This document shows, in pieces, positions 17,981-26,004 of a stretch of DNA of 64,000 nucleotides (positions are counted from its first letter, which is position 1; each line of letters begins with the position of its first letter). Position numbers and translations under genes: made by a program. This stretch comes from Pelosinus sp. UFO1 (GTDB lineage Bacteria; Bacillota; Negativicutes; DSM-13327). The stretch covers positions 3,402,001 to 3,466,000 of the forward strand of contig NZ_CP008852.1 of the NCBI RefSeq assembly GCF_000725345.1, given 5' to 3'. Under the pieces are notes generated by a model that worked only from the letters and a program-made list of their open reading frames with translations, was not told the origin of the DNA and searched no databases.

Positions 17981-18538
17981 TTATCTCAATATGCCTACAT
18001 CAAGACACATTTTACGTAAATTTTTTAATGCTCGCTGCTGAAGCATCTTGATTGCAGACTCCGTTTTATTCATCTGCAGGGCAACATCGCGAATCGATAA
18101 GCCTAAAATAACTCTTAATTTTACCGTTTCACGCTGCTCCTCAGGTAAACTTTCTACTAAATTAGCTATTTGTTCTTGCCCTTCAAGGCGAAGAGTATGT
18201 TCTTCTGGGTTTTCCCTTTTATCAAGAATTGATTCCTGATATTCGGTAATATTGACACTCTGTGGTGTACGGCCTTTCTTCCGCCAAAAATCTGTCACTG
18301 AATTTATGGCGATCCGTCCTAAATAACTTTTAAATGATACATCTTGAATTTTATATTGTGGTAGTGAACGAAATGCCTTCATAAAAGTGTCCTGAGTAAT
18401 TTCCTTCGCATCATCTTCATTACCAAGTTTGCTATAAATAAACCGATAAATTGGTTGCCAATAGCTGGAAACCAAGGTATCCAGTGCTTCCCTATCTCCC
18501 TCTTGCGCTTTTGTAATAAGTATTTTTTCATCAGTCAC
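17981..18538 (-). CDS. ECF RNA polymerase sigma factor (sigma-70 family)
   Basis: A sigma factor of about 185 residues. Region 2 is TLVSSYWQPIYRFIYSKLGNEDDAKEITQDTFMKAF with DFWRKKGR after it. Region 4 is LPEEQRETVKLRVILGLSIRDVALQMNKTESAIKM. The open frame runs to 18598, but that ATG lies inside the promoter motif at 18585-18612. The start should therefore be a GTG at 18538 (or 18550) behind AAGGTGG. Followed directly by its anti-sigma gene. The upstream motif recurs before two envelope genes, implying autoregulation and a small stress regulon. Confidence 0.85.
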   Translation of the reverse strand: MTDEKILITKAQEGDREALDTLVSSYWQPIYRFIYSKLGNEDDAKEITQDTFMKAFRSLPQYKIQDVSFKSYLGRIAINSVTDFWRKKGRTPQSVNITEYQESILDKRENPEEHTLRLEGQEQIANLVESLPEEQRETVKLRVILGLSIRDVALQMNKTESAIKMLQQRALKNLRKMCLDVGILR

Positions 18539-18584
18539 CGCCCTGGTCACCCACCTTCTATCAGAAAACATCTGACATCTATTA

Positions 18585-18612
18585 TAAACGCTACACATTG
18601 AAAAAAGTAACG
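18585..18612 (-). promoter_or_regulatory. Autoregulatory ECF promoter of the sigma/anti-sigma operon
   Basis: Perfect CGTTAC-N16-CGTTTA, also followed by a T run after the -35 element as in the other two copies. Transcription would start near 18577 and fits the downstream GTG start of the sigma gene. Confidence 0.7.
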
Positions 18613-18745
18613 CAATCTTCTACTTTATTTATCAATATTACTTTTTTAATAAAAAAACTCGTTTTCCCCGCAATAGGCAGGTGTAATATACCTTTAGCTA
18701 ATGTAATCAAGATACATTTAAATAACATTTACGGTTCTTTCCAAT

Positions 18746-18775
18746 TTGACAAAAGTATTAATAAAATAGTACAAT
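18746..18775 (+). promoter_or_regulatory. Sigma-A type promoter before the DUF3100 pair
   Basis: TTGACA, 18 bp, TACAAT, about 100 bp upstream of the first gene, leaving an untranslated leader of roughly 90 nt. Confidence 0.6.
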
Positions 18776-18871
18776 CATTTTTATGGTAATATTTTGGTTA
18801 AAAAAAATCAGAATATCCTAATGAAGAAGCAAAATATGTACTAGAAGTTACACTATTAAGGAGGGTCTATA

Positions 18872-19693
18872 TTGAGTATTTTAAAAGATTGGAAAATTCA
18901 TGTTGCTGCTTTCATCATTGTTGTTATCTGCGAGTTAATTGGAGCACATAAAGTGCAAATGGGTCCTGGTGTATTGTTGTTTTTACCTATGTTATACGCC
19001 ATGGTATTAGGGGGCATCGTAAGCTGGCCACGGCTTAAGATTATTAATCTGCAAGAAATGAATGCTGCTTCCACTGTCTTGAGTTTGACTACCTTTATTT
19101 TAGTTGCCAAATTAGGATTAATTATCGGTCCATCCCTAGTTAAAGTGGTTCAATCTGGCCTAGCCCTATCACTGCAAGAGTTAGGACATTTCTTGGGTAC
19201 CGTAATTTTAGGCTTACCTTTAGCAATCTTCTTAGGACTGGGTCGTGAGGCGATCGGAGCAACTTTCTCCATTGACCGTGAACCGAACATTGCTATTATT
19301 GCTGAAAAGTACGGAATGGATTCACCAGAAGGACGAGGTGTTATGTCCGTATATATTTGTGGCACCTTGTTTGGTGCCGTGTGGCTTGGATTATTAGCAG
19401 GATATTTAGCAGCTCTCAATCTGTTTCATCCTTACGCATTAGCCATGGGGGCAGGGGTTGGCTCGGGCAGTATGATGGCAGCTGCATCAGGTGCTATTAT
19501 AGCAGTATTCCCTGAGAATAAAAATGAAATCTTAATGTATGCTGGGGCAAGTAATTTGTTAACAACAATTATCGGAATTTATTTCTGCTTATTTGTTTCA
19601 TTACCTTTAACCGAACGGTTATATAAAATTCTTACACCAATCATCGGTAAAAATCAAGCCAACCCGAAAACTCATGGAGGTGTGGCAAAATGA
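18872..19693 (+). CDS. DUF3100 membrane protein
   Basis: A 273-residue polytopic inner-membrane protein that I match to DUF3100 (transporter-like, function unknown). Around eight hydrophobic segments are seen, with a soluble loop (IDREPNIAIIAEKYGMDSPEGRGVMS) and a Gly-rich helix GAGVGSGSMMAAASGA. The start is TTG behind AAGGAGGG at 6 nt. It overlaps the next gene by ATGA, so the two are translationally coupled. The pair resembles a two-gene carrier whose halves are made separately; the substrate is unknown. Confidence 0.75.
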   Translation: MSILKDWKIHVAAFIIVVICELIGAHKVQMGPGVLLFLPMLYAMVLGGIVSWPRLKIINLQEMNAASTVLSLTTFILVAKLGLIIGPSLVKVVQSGLALSLQELGHFLGTVILGLPLAIFLGLGREAIGATFSIDREPNIAIIAEKYGMDSPEGRGVMSVYICGTLFGAVWLGLLAGYLAALNLFHPYALAMGAGVGSGSMMAAASGAIIAVFPENKNEILMYAGASNLLTTIIGIYFCLFVSLPLTERLYKILTPIIGKNQANPKTHGGVAK

Positions 19694-20136
19694 AAACAGG
19701 TGAAACAGTTTTAGTATTACTACTTATGGGAGTTATGATTGTTGTGGGCAATACGATTGGCTATCATTACCCGATCACAGATGCTATGATCGGGTATTTA
19801 ATGATTATGGCCGTTACACTTATAGGAATGGGCCTTGCTAAAATTATGCCAATTAAATTACCAATGGTATTTTGGATTTCCCTTATTGCTTTGTTAGCAA
19901 CATCACCTATATCGCCCTATGCTGGATTGATTACCGCTTATACCAATAAGGTCGATTTTCTGGCATTGATTACACCTATTTTGGCTTATGCCGGTCTATC
20001 AGTTGGTAAAGATTTAGTTATGTTTAAGAAAATGTCATGGCGTATTGTCATCGTAGCATTGACCGTATATACAGGAACATTTGTATGCGCAACTGCCGTC
20101 GCTCAACTTATGCTAAAATTAGAAGGTATCATATAA
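19690..20136 (+). CDS. Small membrane protein coupled to the DUF3100 gene
   Basis: A 148-residue protein with four to five transmembrane helices and almost no soluble domain. Its ATG overlaps the stop of the preceding gene (ATGA), with AGGTG upstream. Always-together expression suggests it forms a complex with the DUF3100 protein. No family name recognised. The 3' side holds a family 2 repeat and then a terminator. Confidence 0.7.
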   Translation: MKTGETVLVLLLMGVMIVVGNTIGYHYPITDAMIGYLMIMAVTLIGMGLAKIMPIKLPMVFWISLIALLATSPISPYAGLITAYTNKVDFLALITPILAYAGLSVGKDLVMFKKMSWRIVIVALTVYTGTFVCATAVAQLMLKLEGII

Positions 20137-20153
20137 CACTACCTACATAATAT

Positions 20154-20249
20154 AAGAAAAGACTTGGTTTGTGCCAAGTCCTCGGACGCAGGCAGAAGCC
20201 TTAGTCGTTCTTACTTGGAATCAAGAAAGTGTTATACTTTCTGATTCCG
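20154..20249 (+). repeat. Structured 96-bp repeat, copy 1 (family 2)
   Basis: Starts AAGAAAAGACTTGG, ends CTGATTCCG. It has two clear hairpins: GACTTGG-TTTG-TGCCAAGTC-like at the left and GGAATCAAGAAAGT/ACTTTCTGATTCC at the right. It lies between a stop codon and that gene's terminator; the CCG end abuts the terminator A-tract. Six further copies occur in the window. Confidence 0.9.
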
Positions 20250-20255
20250 CTAAAA

Positions 20256-20294
20256 AGCAAGCAAGGAGTTTTAATACTCTTTGCTTGCTTTAAT
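20256..20294 (+). terminator. Terminator after the DUF3100 pair
   Basis: GCAAGCAAGGAGT pairs with ACTCTTTGCTTGC, followed by TTTAATTC; directly next to the family 2 repeat. Confidence 0.8.
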
Positions 20295-20405
20295 TCTATA
20301 TATATATCACAGTCATTTTTCTATCAATTAATTTTTTTCATCTCTTTCTCTAATTATTGCTATAGTTTCAGGTTAAACTAACAGTAAATATCGGAGGTGT
20401 TTTAC

Positions 20406-20579
20406 TTGGAAAATTCCACTACTAATGACATTCTCAATGCCTATAATAAAGAGCAGTCGGAAAATGAGCCTCAATATATGACAGCGCAAAATGGAGTTCA
20501 GGAAAATCCCGATGCGCCACCTCAGCAGAAAGAAATGCATACTATAGAACCGCCTAAAGTTACTACGCAACATTACTAG
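20406..20579 (+). CDS. Hypothetical 57-residue hydrophilic protein
   Basis: A TTG start 8 nt behind GGAGG opens 57 codons. A GTG nine bases earlier overlaps the ribosome site and is less likely. The product is Asn/Gln/Glu/Pro-rich, without hydrophobic segment or cysteines, and probably disordered. It sits alone between two same-orientation family 2 repeats (20154 and 20634). Function unknown. The good ribosome site and private terminator argue that it is real. Confidence 0.55.
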   Translation: MENSTTNDILNAYNKEQSENEPQYMTAQNGVQENPDAPPQQKEMHTIEPPKVTTQHY

Positions 20580-20633
20580 AATGCTAGACCTAAGTAATAT
20601 TTTCATAGAATGTCTCTTAATTGGAAATTGCAT

Positions 20634-20729
20634 AAGAAAAGACTTGGCTTGTGCCAAGTCCTCGGACGCAGGCAGAAGCCTTAGTCGTTCTTACTTGGAA
20701 TCAAGAAAGTGTTATACTTTCTGATTCCG
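20634..20729 (+). repeat. Structured 96-bp repeat, copy 2 (family 2)
   Basis: Nearly identical to copy 1, same orientation, 55 bp after the small gene's stop. The CCG end runs directly into the A-tract of the terminator at 20731. Confidence 0.9.
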
Positions 20730-20730
20730 T

Positions 20731-20765
20731 AAAAAAGTATTTGCATCAGGCAAATACTTTTTTAT
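20731..20765 (+). terminator. Terminator after the 57-residue protein gene
   Basis: AAAAAAGTATTTGC/GCAAATACTTTTTT perfect stem with a 4-nt loop. The following 280 bp to the next gene are AT-rich and I see nothing else in them. Confidence 0.85.
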
Positions 20766-21047
20766 TTTCTGTAAAAAAAATAAAGCACATTGATAAAGCT
20801 GTTGGATCATTAAAAAGACCTAAATTTTAAGATAACGAAGTGGGTATTATTACCATTTATCATAATTCTAAGACAGTTCTACTAACACTTTTTCAAACAT
20901 AAAAATCCCTATAAGAGGTGCTTATCTTTAAAATCTAGTACAAAAGTTATTTTTCATTTCATTAACCAGCTATCTTTTTACGCAAATCATCTAAGCACAT
21001 TTACTGAAAACTGGATACATAATTACTTCATCAATAAGGAGCTCACC

Positions 21048-21743
21048 ATGAAATTATACAAGGGACTGTTATGCGCATTTGTTTTTTCTTTAATAATTTC
21101 CATGAAGATTGAAGACCATTTAGTCGATATATCACCAGTTATCTCGCAAGTTCCTACCTCTCAGAAAGTAGTCGCCTTAACTTTTGATGATGGGCCCCTA
21201 GGCGAAAGTACAGCTGAAATTCTAGGCATTTTAAGAGAAAAAAATGCGAAGGCCACCTTTTTTGTAGTCGGCGAGCAAGTTGAAAGGTATCCAAAGCTTG
21301 TAGAGCAAGAAATTGCAGAAGGGCATGAAGTTGGTAACCACAGCTATAGCCATCCAGAATTAACTAAACTACGCAAAGGTAAAATTAAAGAAGAACTGGC
21401 TAAAACAGAAAAAGCGATTTTGAAAGTAGCCCCCAAACCTACTCTTTTTCGTCCACCGGGCGGTTTCTATAATGACACAATCTTACAGCTGAATAGAGAC
21501 AATGAATACATCACAATTTTATGGTCAATTGATCCCTTTGATTGGCGATCTCCTTCCGTCGGAGAAATCGTTGATACAATCTTAAAAGATATTAAACCAG
21601 GAAGTATTATTCTTTTGCATGATGGAAAATATCCCTCGGCGACACCTGAGGCAGTTGAGTTCATTATTGATAGTCTTCAATCTCGCGGTTATCAATTCGT
21701 TACAATTAGTGAACTACTACAATATTATGAAAAAAAACCTTGA
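21048..21743 (+). CDS. Polysaccharide deacetylase (NodB domain), exported
   Basis: A 231-residue carbohydrate esterase 4 enzyme with an N-terminal hydrophobic signal or anchor (residues 5-19, no lipobox). Motifs: TFDDGP at 45-50, metal histidines H98 and H102 in NHSYSH, RPPGGFYN, WSIDPFDW and ILLHDG. It is close in layout to PdaA/PdaB-type peptidoglycan or spore deacetylases and shorter than the lipoprotein paralogue at 116. AAGGAG precedes the ATG. Monocistronic. Confidence 0.9.
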   Translation: MKLYKGLLCAFVFSLIISMKIEDHLVDISPVISQVPTSQKVVALTFDDGPLGESTAEILGILREKNAKATFFVVGEQVERYPKLVEQEIAEGHEVGNHSYSHPELTKLRKGKIKEELAKTEKAILKVAPKPTLFRPPGGFYNDTILQLNRDNEYITILWSIDPFDWRSPSVGEIVDTILKDIKPGSIILLHDGKYPSATPEAVEFIIDSLQSRGYQFVTISELLQYYEKKP

Positions 21744-21778
21744 TTCCCAATCCGATCCCAGCATCTAGCTATAAAAAA

Positions 21779-21811
21779 ACGCGCAACCCTTTTAAAGGGA
21801 TAAGCGCGTAA
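21779..21811 (-). terminator. Hairpin ending the minus-strand 21-bp repeat unit, copy 1
   Basis: ACGCGC...GCGCGT stem with inner CCCTTT/AAAGGG. On the minus strand it is followed by a run of T, as expected of an intrinsic terminator. The second copy of the unit has a hairpin in the same place with a different stem sequence. Confidence 0.65.
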
Positions 21812-21834
21812 TTGCTTACTACAATATGTAATTG

Positions 21835-22233
21835 TATAAAGAGCCCGTAATGATCTACGCTACAGCCAATACCGATCATTACATACCTATACGCAATCTT
21901 TCGACTACCCACAAGCATTACACAACCGATACTGACCTTTGCTCGACTGCCACAGATACCTACCGAACCGGTCGCAATCTCCCGACAACGGCCGACCCCT
22001 ATATCTTCAGCACCCATGACAGTCTTAGCTCGACCGTTATACATCCCTTTTGACCACACGACAACAGTTGGGCTGCCGTACAGCCTTACAAGACATATAA
22101 CGATCTGCCCGCCGACTACTGCCGAACCTTTCGACCCGACAATAATCTTTGGCCGACCAATACCGAACCCTATTAAGATCCGGCACCAGTCTTGGCTCAA
22201 CCATTACGAACCCTCTACAATAAATAGTATGGC
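21835..22233 (-). repeat. 399-bp block of degenerate 21-bp tandem repeats, copy 1 (family 3)
   Basis: Same length as and about four substitutions from 28038-28436. It is richer in G+C than its flanks. On the minus strand, units of about 21 bp begin with GGTCG/GGGTCG-like strings. Read in one minus frame this gives seven-residue steps such as GRPKIIV, GSKGSAV, GRAKTVM, GAEDIGV, GSRAKVS. No frame has a convincing start. Three of the four differences would change amino acids, so coding is doubtful. A minus-strand terminator follows it. Confidence 0.8.
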
Positions 22234-22401
22234 TTTTAAACAGAACTCAATACCTGGTAAATTTTTTTTATTTGTTCCTATACAATGGAATAGGAACAAC
22301 AAACTTGCTAGAGAAAGAACTGGAAAATTATATAAAGGATTTTTCTTTATTTCATGGAAGTTATATCCTAAATGATGAAAAATAGAAGAAGGTGTCGCAA
22401 T

Positions 22402-23343
22402 ATGCAAATAGGGCAACAAGCTGGACAACCTATACAAGCTATTTCCCCACTTGCTCGGAGTAGATGGGGCATCTGGTGGAAGCTACTTCGACCACACACT
22501 CTAACAGCATCCTTTATCCCAGTAGCAATCGGTACAGTTTTAGCATTCCCTTCTCAGCATTTTCGTCTAGATTTATTTATTATTATGCTTATAGCTAGTA
22601 TTTTGATTCAAGTTGCTACGAATATATTCAATGAATATTATGACTACAAACGCGGTTTGGATCATGAACATTCCGTTGGGATTGGGGGTGCCATTGTTCG
22701 GTACGGGGTTTCCCCCAGGAAGATATTATCAGTTGCCCAATATACCACGGCTACCGCTATCCTGTTAGGTCTATACCTTTGCTATGAGAGTAGTTGGTAT
22801 CTGTTACCGATTGGTCTTTGCTGCGCTGCTGTAGGCTATCTCTATTCTGGTGGTCCTTTTCCCATTTCTGCAACACCTTTTGGTGAGTTAGTTTCAGGAG
22901 TTTGTATGGGCCTCGTAATTATTGTTATTTCCTTCTTTCTTCAAACTGGTACTGTTACGAATATCGCCATTATGGGTTCTATATCTACCTCTGTTCTTAT
23001 TGGTGCCATATTAATGTCTAACAATTTGCGTGATTTAGAAGACGATAAAAACCATGGTCGACAAACGCTAGCGATTCTCTTAAAACGCTCTAAAGCAACA
23101 TACTGCTTAATGGGAATGTTTATTTTTTCCTACCTATGGATTATCTTCTTGGCAGCAATCGAAATATTACCTTATTGGTCTCTTTTAACTTTTATTAGTA
23201 TACCTAAAGCAATCCAAGCATCTCGAGGGTTTCAAAAGAATATAACTCCAGAATCCCTAGCGCCTGCCATGGTGGCTACAGCGCAAACCAACACTCTTTT
23301 TGGCTTCTCCTTGATTCTCGGTTTACTTTTTCATTATTGGTGA
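22402..23343 (+). CDS. menA: 1,4-dihydroxy-2-naphthoate polyprenyltransferase (UbiA family)
   Basis: A roughly 313-residue integral membrane prenyltransferase that attaches the isoprenoid tail to dihydroxynaphthoate in menaquinone synthesis. The first Asp-rich motif is NEYYDYKRGLD and the second is NNLRDLEDDKNHGRQT; the N-terminal RPHTLTASFIPVAIG is typical of MenA. I favour the ATG at 22402 (AAGGTG 7 nt upstream); ATG codons at 22372/22375 are possible. No other menaquinone genes are nearby, so MenA rather than another UbiA member is by similarity only. Confidence 0.82.
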   Translation: MQIGQQAGQPIQAISPLARSRWGIWWKLLRPHTLTASFIPVAIGTVLAFPSQHFRLDLFIIMLIASILIQVATNIFNEYYDYKRGLDHEHSVGIGGAIVRYGVSPRKILSVAQYTTATAILLGLYLCYESSWYLLPIGLCCAAVGYLYSGGPFPISATPFGELVSGVCMGLVIIVISFFLQTGTVTNIAIMGSISTSVLIGAILMSNNLRDLEDDKNHGRQTLAILLKRSKATYCLMGMFIFSYLWIIFLAAIEILPYWSLLTFISIPKAIQASRGFQKNITPESLAPAMVATAQTNTLFGFSLILGLLFHYW

Positions 23344-23478
23344 ATACAATACAAAATATCAAAATAGGCCTATATCAAGAAATAGTAGGCTTCATTGCTA
23401 TTTTTTTGCTATGTTACTCCCTTAATCACTAATGTGTGCATATTATGTATTAATATTGGAAAAAGGGGGTAAGCCAAT

Positions 23479-24102
23479 ATGATCAAAAAATCCGATTGGG
23501 ACGAATCTTTCATCTGTGAAGATGACTGTGACGATTTGATGGATTCTTATCAAGAGTGCTTTACTAAAGCGGAGGTTGATTTAAGAGATTGTATGCGTCT
23601 GCTTTGGCAACAACATGTGTATTGGACAAGAATGACAATCATAAGCATTGTGAATGAATTACCTGACGAAGAAGCAACAACCAAGCGGCTCCTACGTAAT
23701 GCCAAGGATTTTGAAATGGTTTTTAAGCACTTTTATGGCCATAGAGCAGCCCATGAATTTGGTTGTTTAATTACGGACCATCTAGTTATCGCGGCTGAAC
23801 TCGTCAAAGCTGCTAAAGCTGGTCAAAGCCAAGCAGCAGCAGATGCCGAGAAACGATGGTATGCCAATGCTGATGATATTGTTTGCTTTCTAGCTCACAT
23901 CAATCCCTATTGGACTAAGAAATGTATGAGACAAATGTGGTATAAACATTTGTCATTAACGAAAGCAGAAGCCGTTGCAATCATTGCCAAAGATTATACA
24001 AAGAGTATCGCAATCTTTGAGCAAATTGAAGAAGAGGCTTTAATTATGGCAGACATCTTCGCCAATGGCATTGTAAAACAATTCCCGGAAAGATTTGTAT
24101 AA
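23479..24102 (+). CDS. Helical protein with two-fold internal repeat, unknown function
   Basis: A 207-residue soluble helical protein. Residues 41-87 (LLWQQHVYWTRM ... DFEMVFKHFYG) and 149-195 (QMWYKHLSLTKAEA ... LIMADIFANG) look like related halves, each starting with Trp-x-x-His. I recall close relatives in spore-forming Firmicutes carrying the LLRNxxDF and GIIKQFP-like motifs and often named acetylglutamate kinase, but no kinase motif is present here, so I do not use that name. GGGGG precedes the ATG. Conserved His residues could bind metal. Confidence 0.65.
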   Translation: MIKKSDWDESFICEDDCDDLMDSYQECFTKAEVDLRDCMRLLWQQHVYWTRMTIISIVNELPDEEATTKRLLRNAKDFEMVFKHFYGHRAAHEFGCLITDHLVIAAELVKAAKAGQSQAAADAEKRWYANADDIVCFLAHINPYWTKKCMRQMWYKHLSLTKAEAVAIIAKDYTKSIAIFEQIEEEALIMADIFANGIVKQFPERFV

Positions 24103-24103
24103 A

Positions 24104-24156
24104 GAAAACTAAGATTTAGGTGGAGCTAAATTCTACCCAAATCTTAGTTTTTATTT
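24104..24156 (+). terminator. Terminator after the helical repeat protein
   Basis: AAAACTAAGATTT/AAATCTTAGTTTT stem plus T-rich tail. The CCG end of the inverted family 2 repeat follows this T tract directly. Confidence 0.85.
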
Positions 24157-24158
24157 TA

Positions 24159-24254
24159 CGGAATCAGAAAGTATAACACTTTCTTGATTCCAAGTAAGAA
24201 CGACTAAGGCTTCTGCCTGCGTCCGAGGACTTGGCACAAGCCAAGTCTTTTCTT
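24159..24254 (-). repeat. Structured 96-bp repeat, copy 3, inverted (family 2)
   Basis: Reverse-orientation copy. Its CCG end touches the T tract of the terminator before it. Read in this direction the element itself ends with GACTTGGC-ACAA-GCCAAGTC-TTTTCTT, a good terminator. Confidence 0.9.
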
Positions 24255-24268
24255 ATCTTTTTTTAAAA

Positions 24269-24298
24269 GAGCCGAAGGCTCTCACAATTTTTTTATTT
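24269..24298. terminator. Bidirectional terminator
   Basis: AGAGCC-GAA-GGCTCT hairpin with A and T tracts either side, ending the minus-strand zinc-ribbon gene and overlapping its stop region. Confidence 0.75.
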
Positions 24299-24484
24299 AT
24301 TACGTACAAAATGTAGTATGGAGCATTTTGTAGTACTTATCTTTTCGGATGGATCATTAGAACCAACTACTACAAGACCACATTTAGAGCATCGGGTAAA
24401 ACATCTTTTTTCCATCATGCCAACTGGCGTAATATCTACCGTCTCAAAAAGAGTACTGCCGCAACGGCACTTTCTTTTACTCAT
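24293..24484 (-). CDS. Small zinc-ribbon-like protein
   Basis: A 63-residue protein with KCRCGS near the N-terminus and CFTRCSKCGLVVVG in the middle: two Cys pairs spaced as a zinc ribbon. A further Cys lies near the C-terminus. GGAAGG precedes the ATG by 8 nt. It could be a nucleic-acid or protein-binding adaptor. Transcribed alone, convergent with the preceding gene. Confidence 0.65.
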   Translation of the reverse strand: MSKRKCRCGSTLFETVDITPVGMMEKRCFTRCSKCGLVVVGSNDPSEKISTTKCSILHFVRNK

Positions 24485-24526
24485 AGTAATACCTTCCTTA
24501 TATTTAAGCGCTAGCCCACAAAGAAA

Positions 24527-25855
24527 CTAGCGTAAATCCATTATTTTTACATCTTTAATCTGGGAGCCAAGATCCAGCGACGTTTCGATAATCAATTGTA
24601 AATTACCATTTTGTGTGTTAATCGTTAGCTCAGGATATGCCGCCAGTAATGCCTTATGCACTGATTCTTTGCTTGGTTTACCTTCAACTGTAATCGTCAT
24701 TGTATCGCCAAGCCCTTCTTTAGCTACTGTCAATTTTATCCGACCAGTAGCATTAGAGACCTTACTTATCGCATCAGCAATTACACGACCATAAAGGTTC
24801 ATGTCGCCTGCAACGATCATGTCATCAGTACGTCCTTTAATCTTAATAGCCCTAAGTGGCAGCCAGCATTTACATTCCGCCCAGCTTGCCTTATCTCCAG
24901 ATCGATAACGAAGTAATGGCATACCTTCCCTACGGATGGTGGTAAATACTAATTCCCCTTCCTCCGCTGGTTGACCAGTGATCGGATCAATAATTTCTGT
25001 GATAAGATGCAGATCATTCAGGTGAAAAGCACTGCATTCTGGCAGAGCAATCGTTTGAGCACTGCCAATTTCCGTTGAACCGTAACTATCAAAAACAGCT
25101 GCACCCCAATATCCAGTAAATAATTCTTTATGCGCTGAAGTCAATAATTCACCAACGAGTATAATTTTATCAAGGTGGTATTGATAACCTATTTCTTGTG
25201 CCTCACGGGTCAAGGCTGTCATATAGGACGGAGAAGAAAAAATAAAGTTAGGTGAAAAGCGCTGCATCCATTTAATGGTTTCCTTCGGGTTGTCAGCACC
25301 AACATTTAACGGTAACCCGCCTGCACGTTCCACCGCACGCTGTACACTGGCGCCGCCAATCCACAGACCATGCCCGATGGGCAGGGCAACCAAAGCAACA
25401 AGTCTTCCTGTATGCACAACACGAATTGCCGCGCCATAAAGATTGGACAGTGTCTGCATTTCACGATAGGTATAATACATTCTTTTGGGTTCACCGGTTG
25501 TACCTGAAGTAGTGAACACAGCAGACATTTTTTCTTCTGGCACACAAAGAAAATCCTGCCATTTTCTTATATCATTTGCAGTAGTAAAGGCAAGCTTATG
25601 TAAATCACCAGCCTTCCTTATATCTTCAGGACGTACTTTACATTGTTCAAACATACGCTGATAAAAAGGTGAATGTGCATACACATACTCTATAACATTG
25701 CGCAGTCGCCGTTCTTGAATGGCAACAATTAACTCCGGCTTTAGTCCGTGTTCCATCATGTTACGCAAAAAATTACCGGCCTTTTTGACTACTGCCGGCT
25801 GATAGTTACGTTCTTCAAAACGCCGCAGTGTTTTGTCAATAACTTCTGCAATCAT
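24527..25855 (-). CDS. Phenylacetate-CoA ligase-like adenylate-forming enzyme
   Basis: A 442-residue member of the AMP-binding ligase superfamily nearest the PaaK branch. The P-loop-like core is TTSGTTGEPKRM, the A5 motif YGSTEIG, then LRYRSGDKASW and IKGRTDDMI with a catalytic-type region after it; a C-terminal mini-domain follows. It would activate an aryl or acyl acid as adenylate and pass it to CoA or a carrier. It diverges from the LysE gene (149 bp between). No biosynthetic cluster is present, so substrate unknown. AGGAG precedes the ATG. Confidence 0.8.
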   Translation of the reverse strand: MIAEVIDKTLRRFEERNYQPAVVKKAGNFLRNMMEHGLKPELIVAIQERRLRNVIEYVYAHSPFYQRMFEQCKVRPEDIRKAGDLHKLAFTTANDIRKWQDFLCVPEEKMSAVFTTSGTTGEPKRMYYTYREMQTLSNLYGAAIRVVHTGRLVALVALPIGHGLWIGGASVQRAVERAGGLPLNVGADNPKETIKWMQRFSPNFIFSSPSYMTALTREAQEIGYQYHLDKIILVGELLTSAHKELFTGYWGAAVFDSYGSTEIGSAQTIALPECSAFHLNDLHLITEIIDPITGQPAEEGELVFTTIRREGMPLLRYRSGDKASWAECKCWLPLRAIKIKGRTDDMIVAGDMNLYGRVIADAISKVSNATGRIKLTVAKEGLGDTMTITVEGKPSKESVHKALLAAYPELTINTQNGNLQLIIETSLDLGSQIKDVKIMDLR

Positions 25856-26004
25856 AAATCTTCTCCTATATAATCTGGTTATAATCTCATTTTTATCGTC
25901 TTTTTCTAATTATGTCCGAACCGTTAGCCCTTATGCATTCTAAAAGTATATCTGCAAGGCTTTTTGCCGACACTGTTAGTAGATTATTTTATAGGAGAAG
26001 GCAT

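Noticed and set aside
21769-22200. Minus-strand 143-residue open frame in family 3 copy 1 (and 123 residues at 28032-28403) as a protein gene
   Set aside because: The start would be TTG without a well-placed ribosome site, copy 1 reads through its own terminator, and three of four differences between copies change amino acids. The seven-residue periodicity follows from the 21-bp DNA repeat. Kept as a repeat, with coding left open as a finding.
22016-22375. Plus-strand frames in and after family 3 copy 1
   Set aside because: No ribosome site and they depend on the same repeat; the frame also runs into the menA leader.
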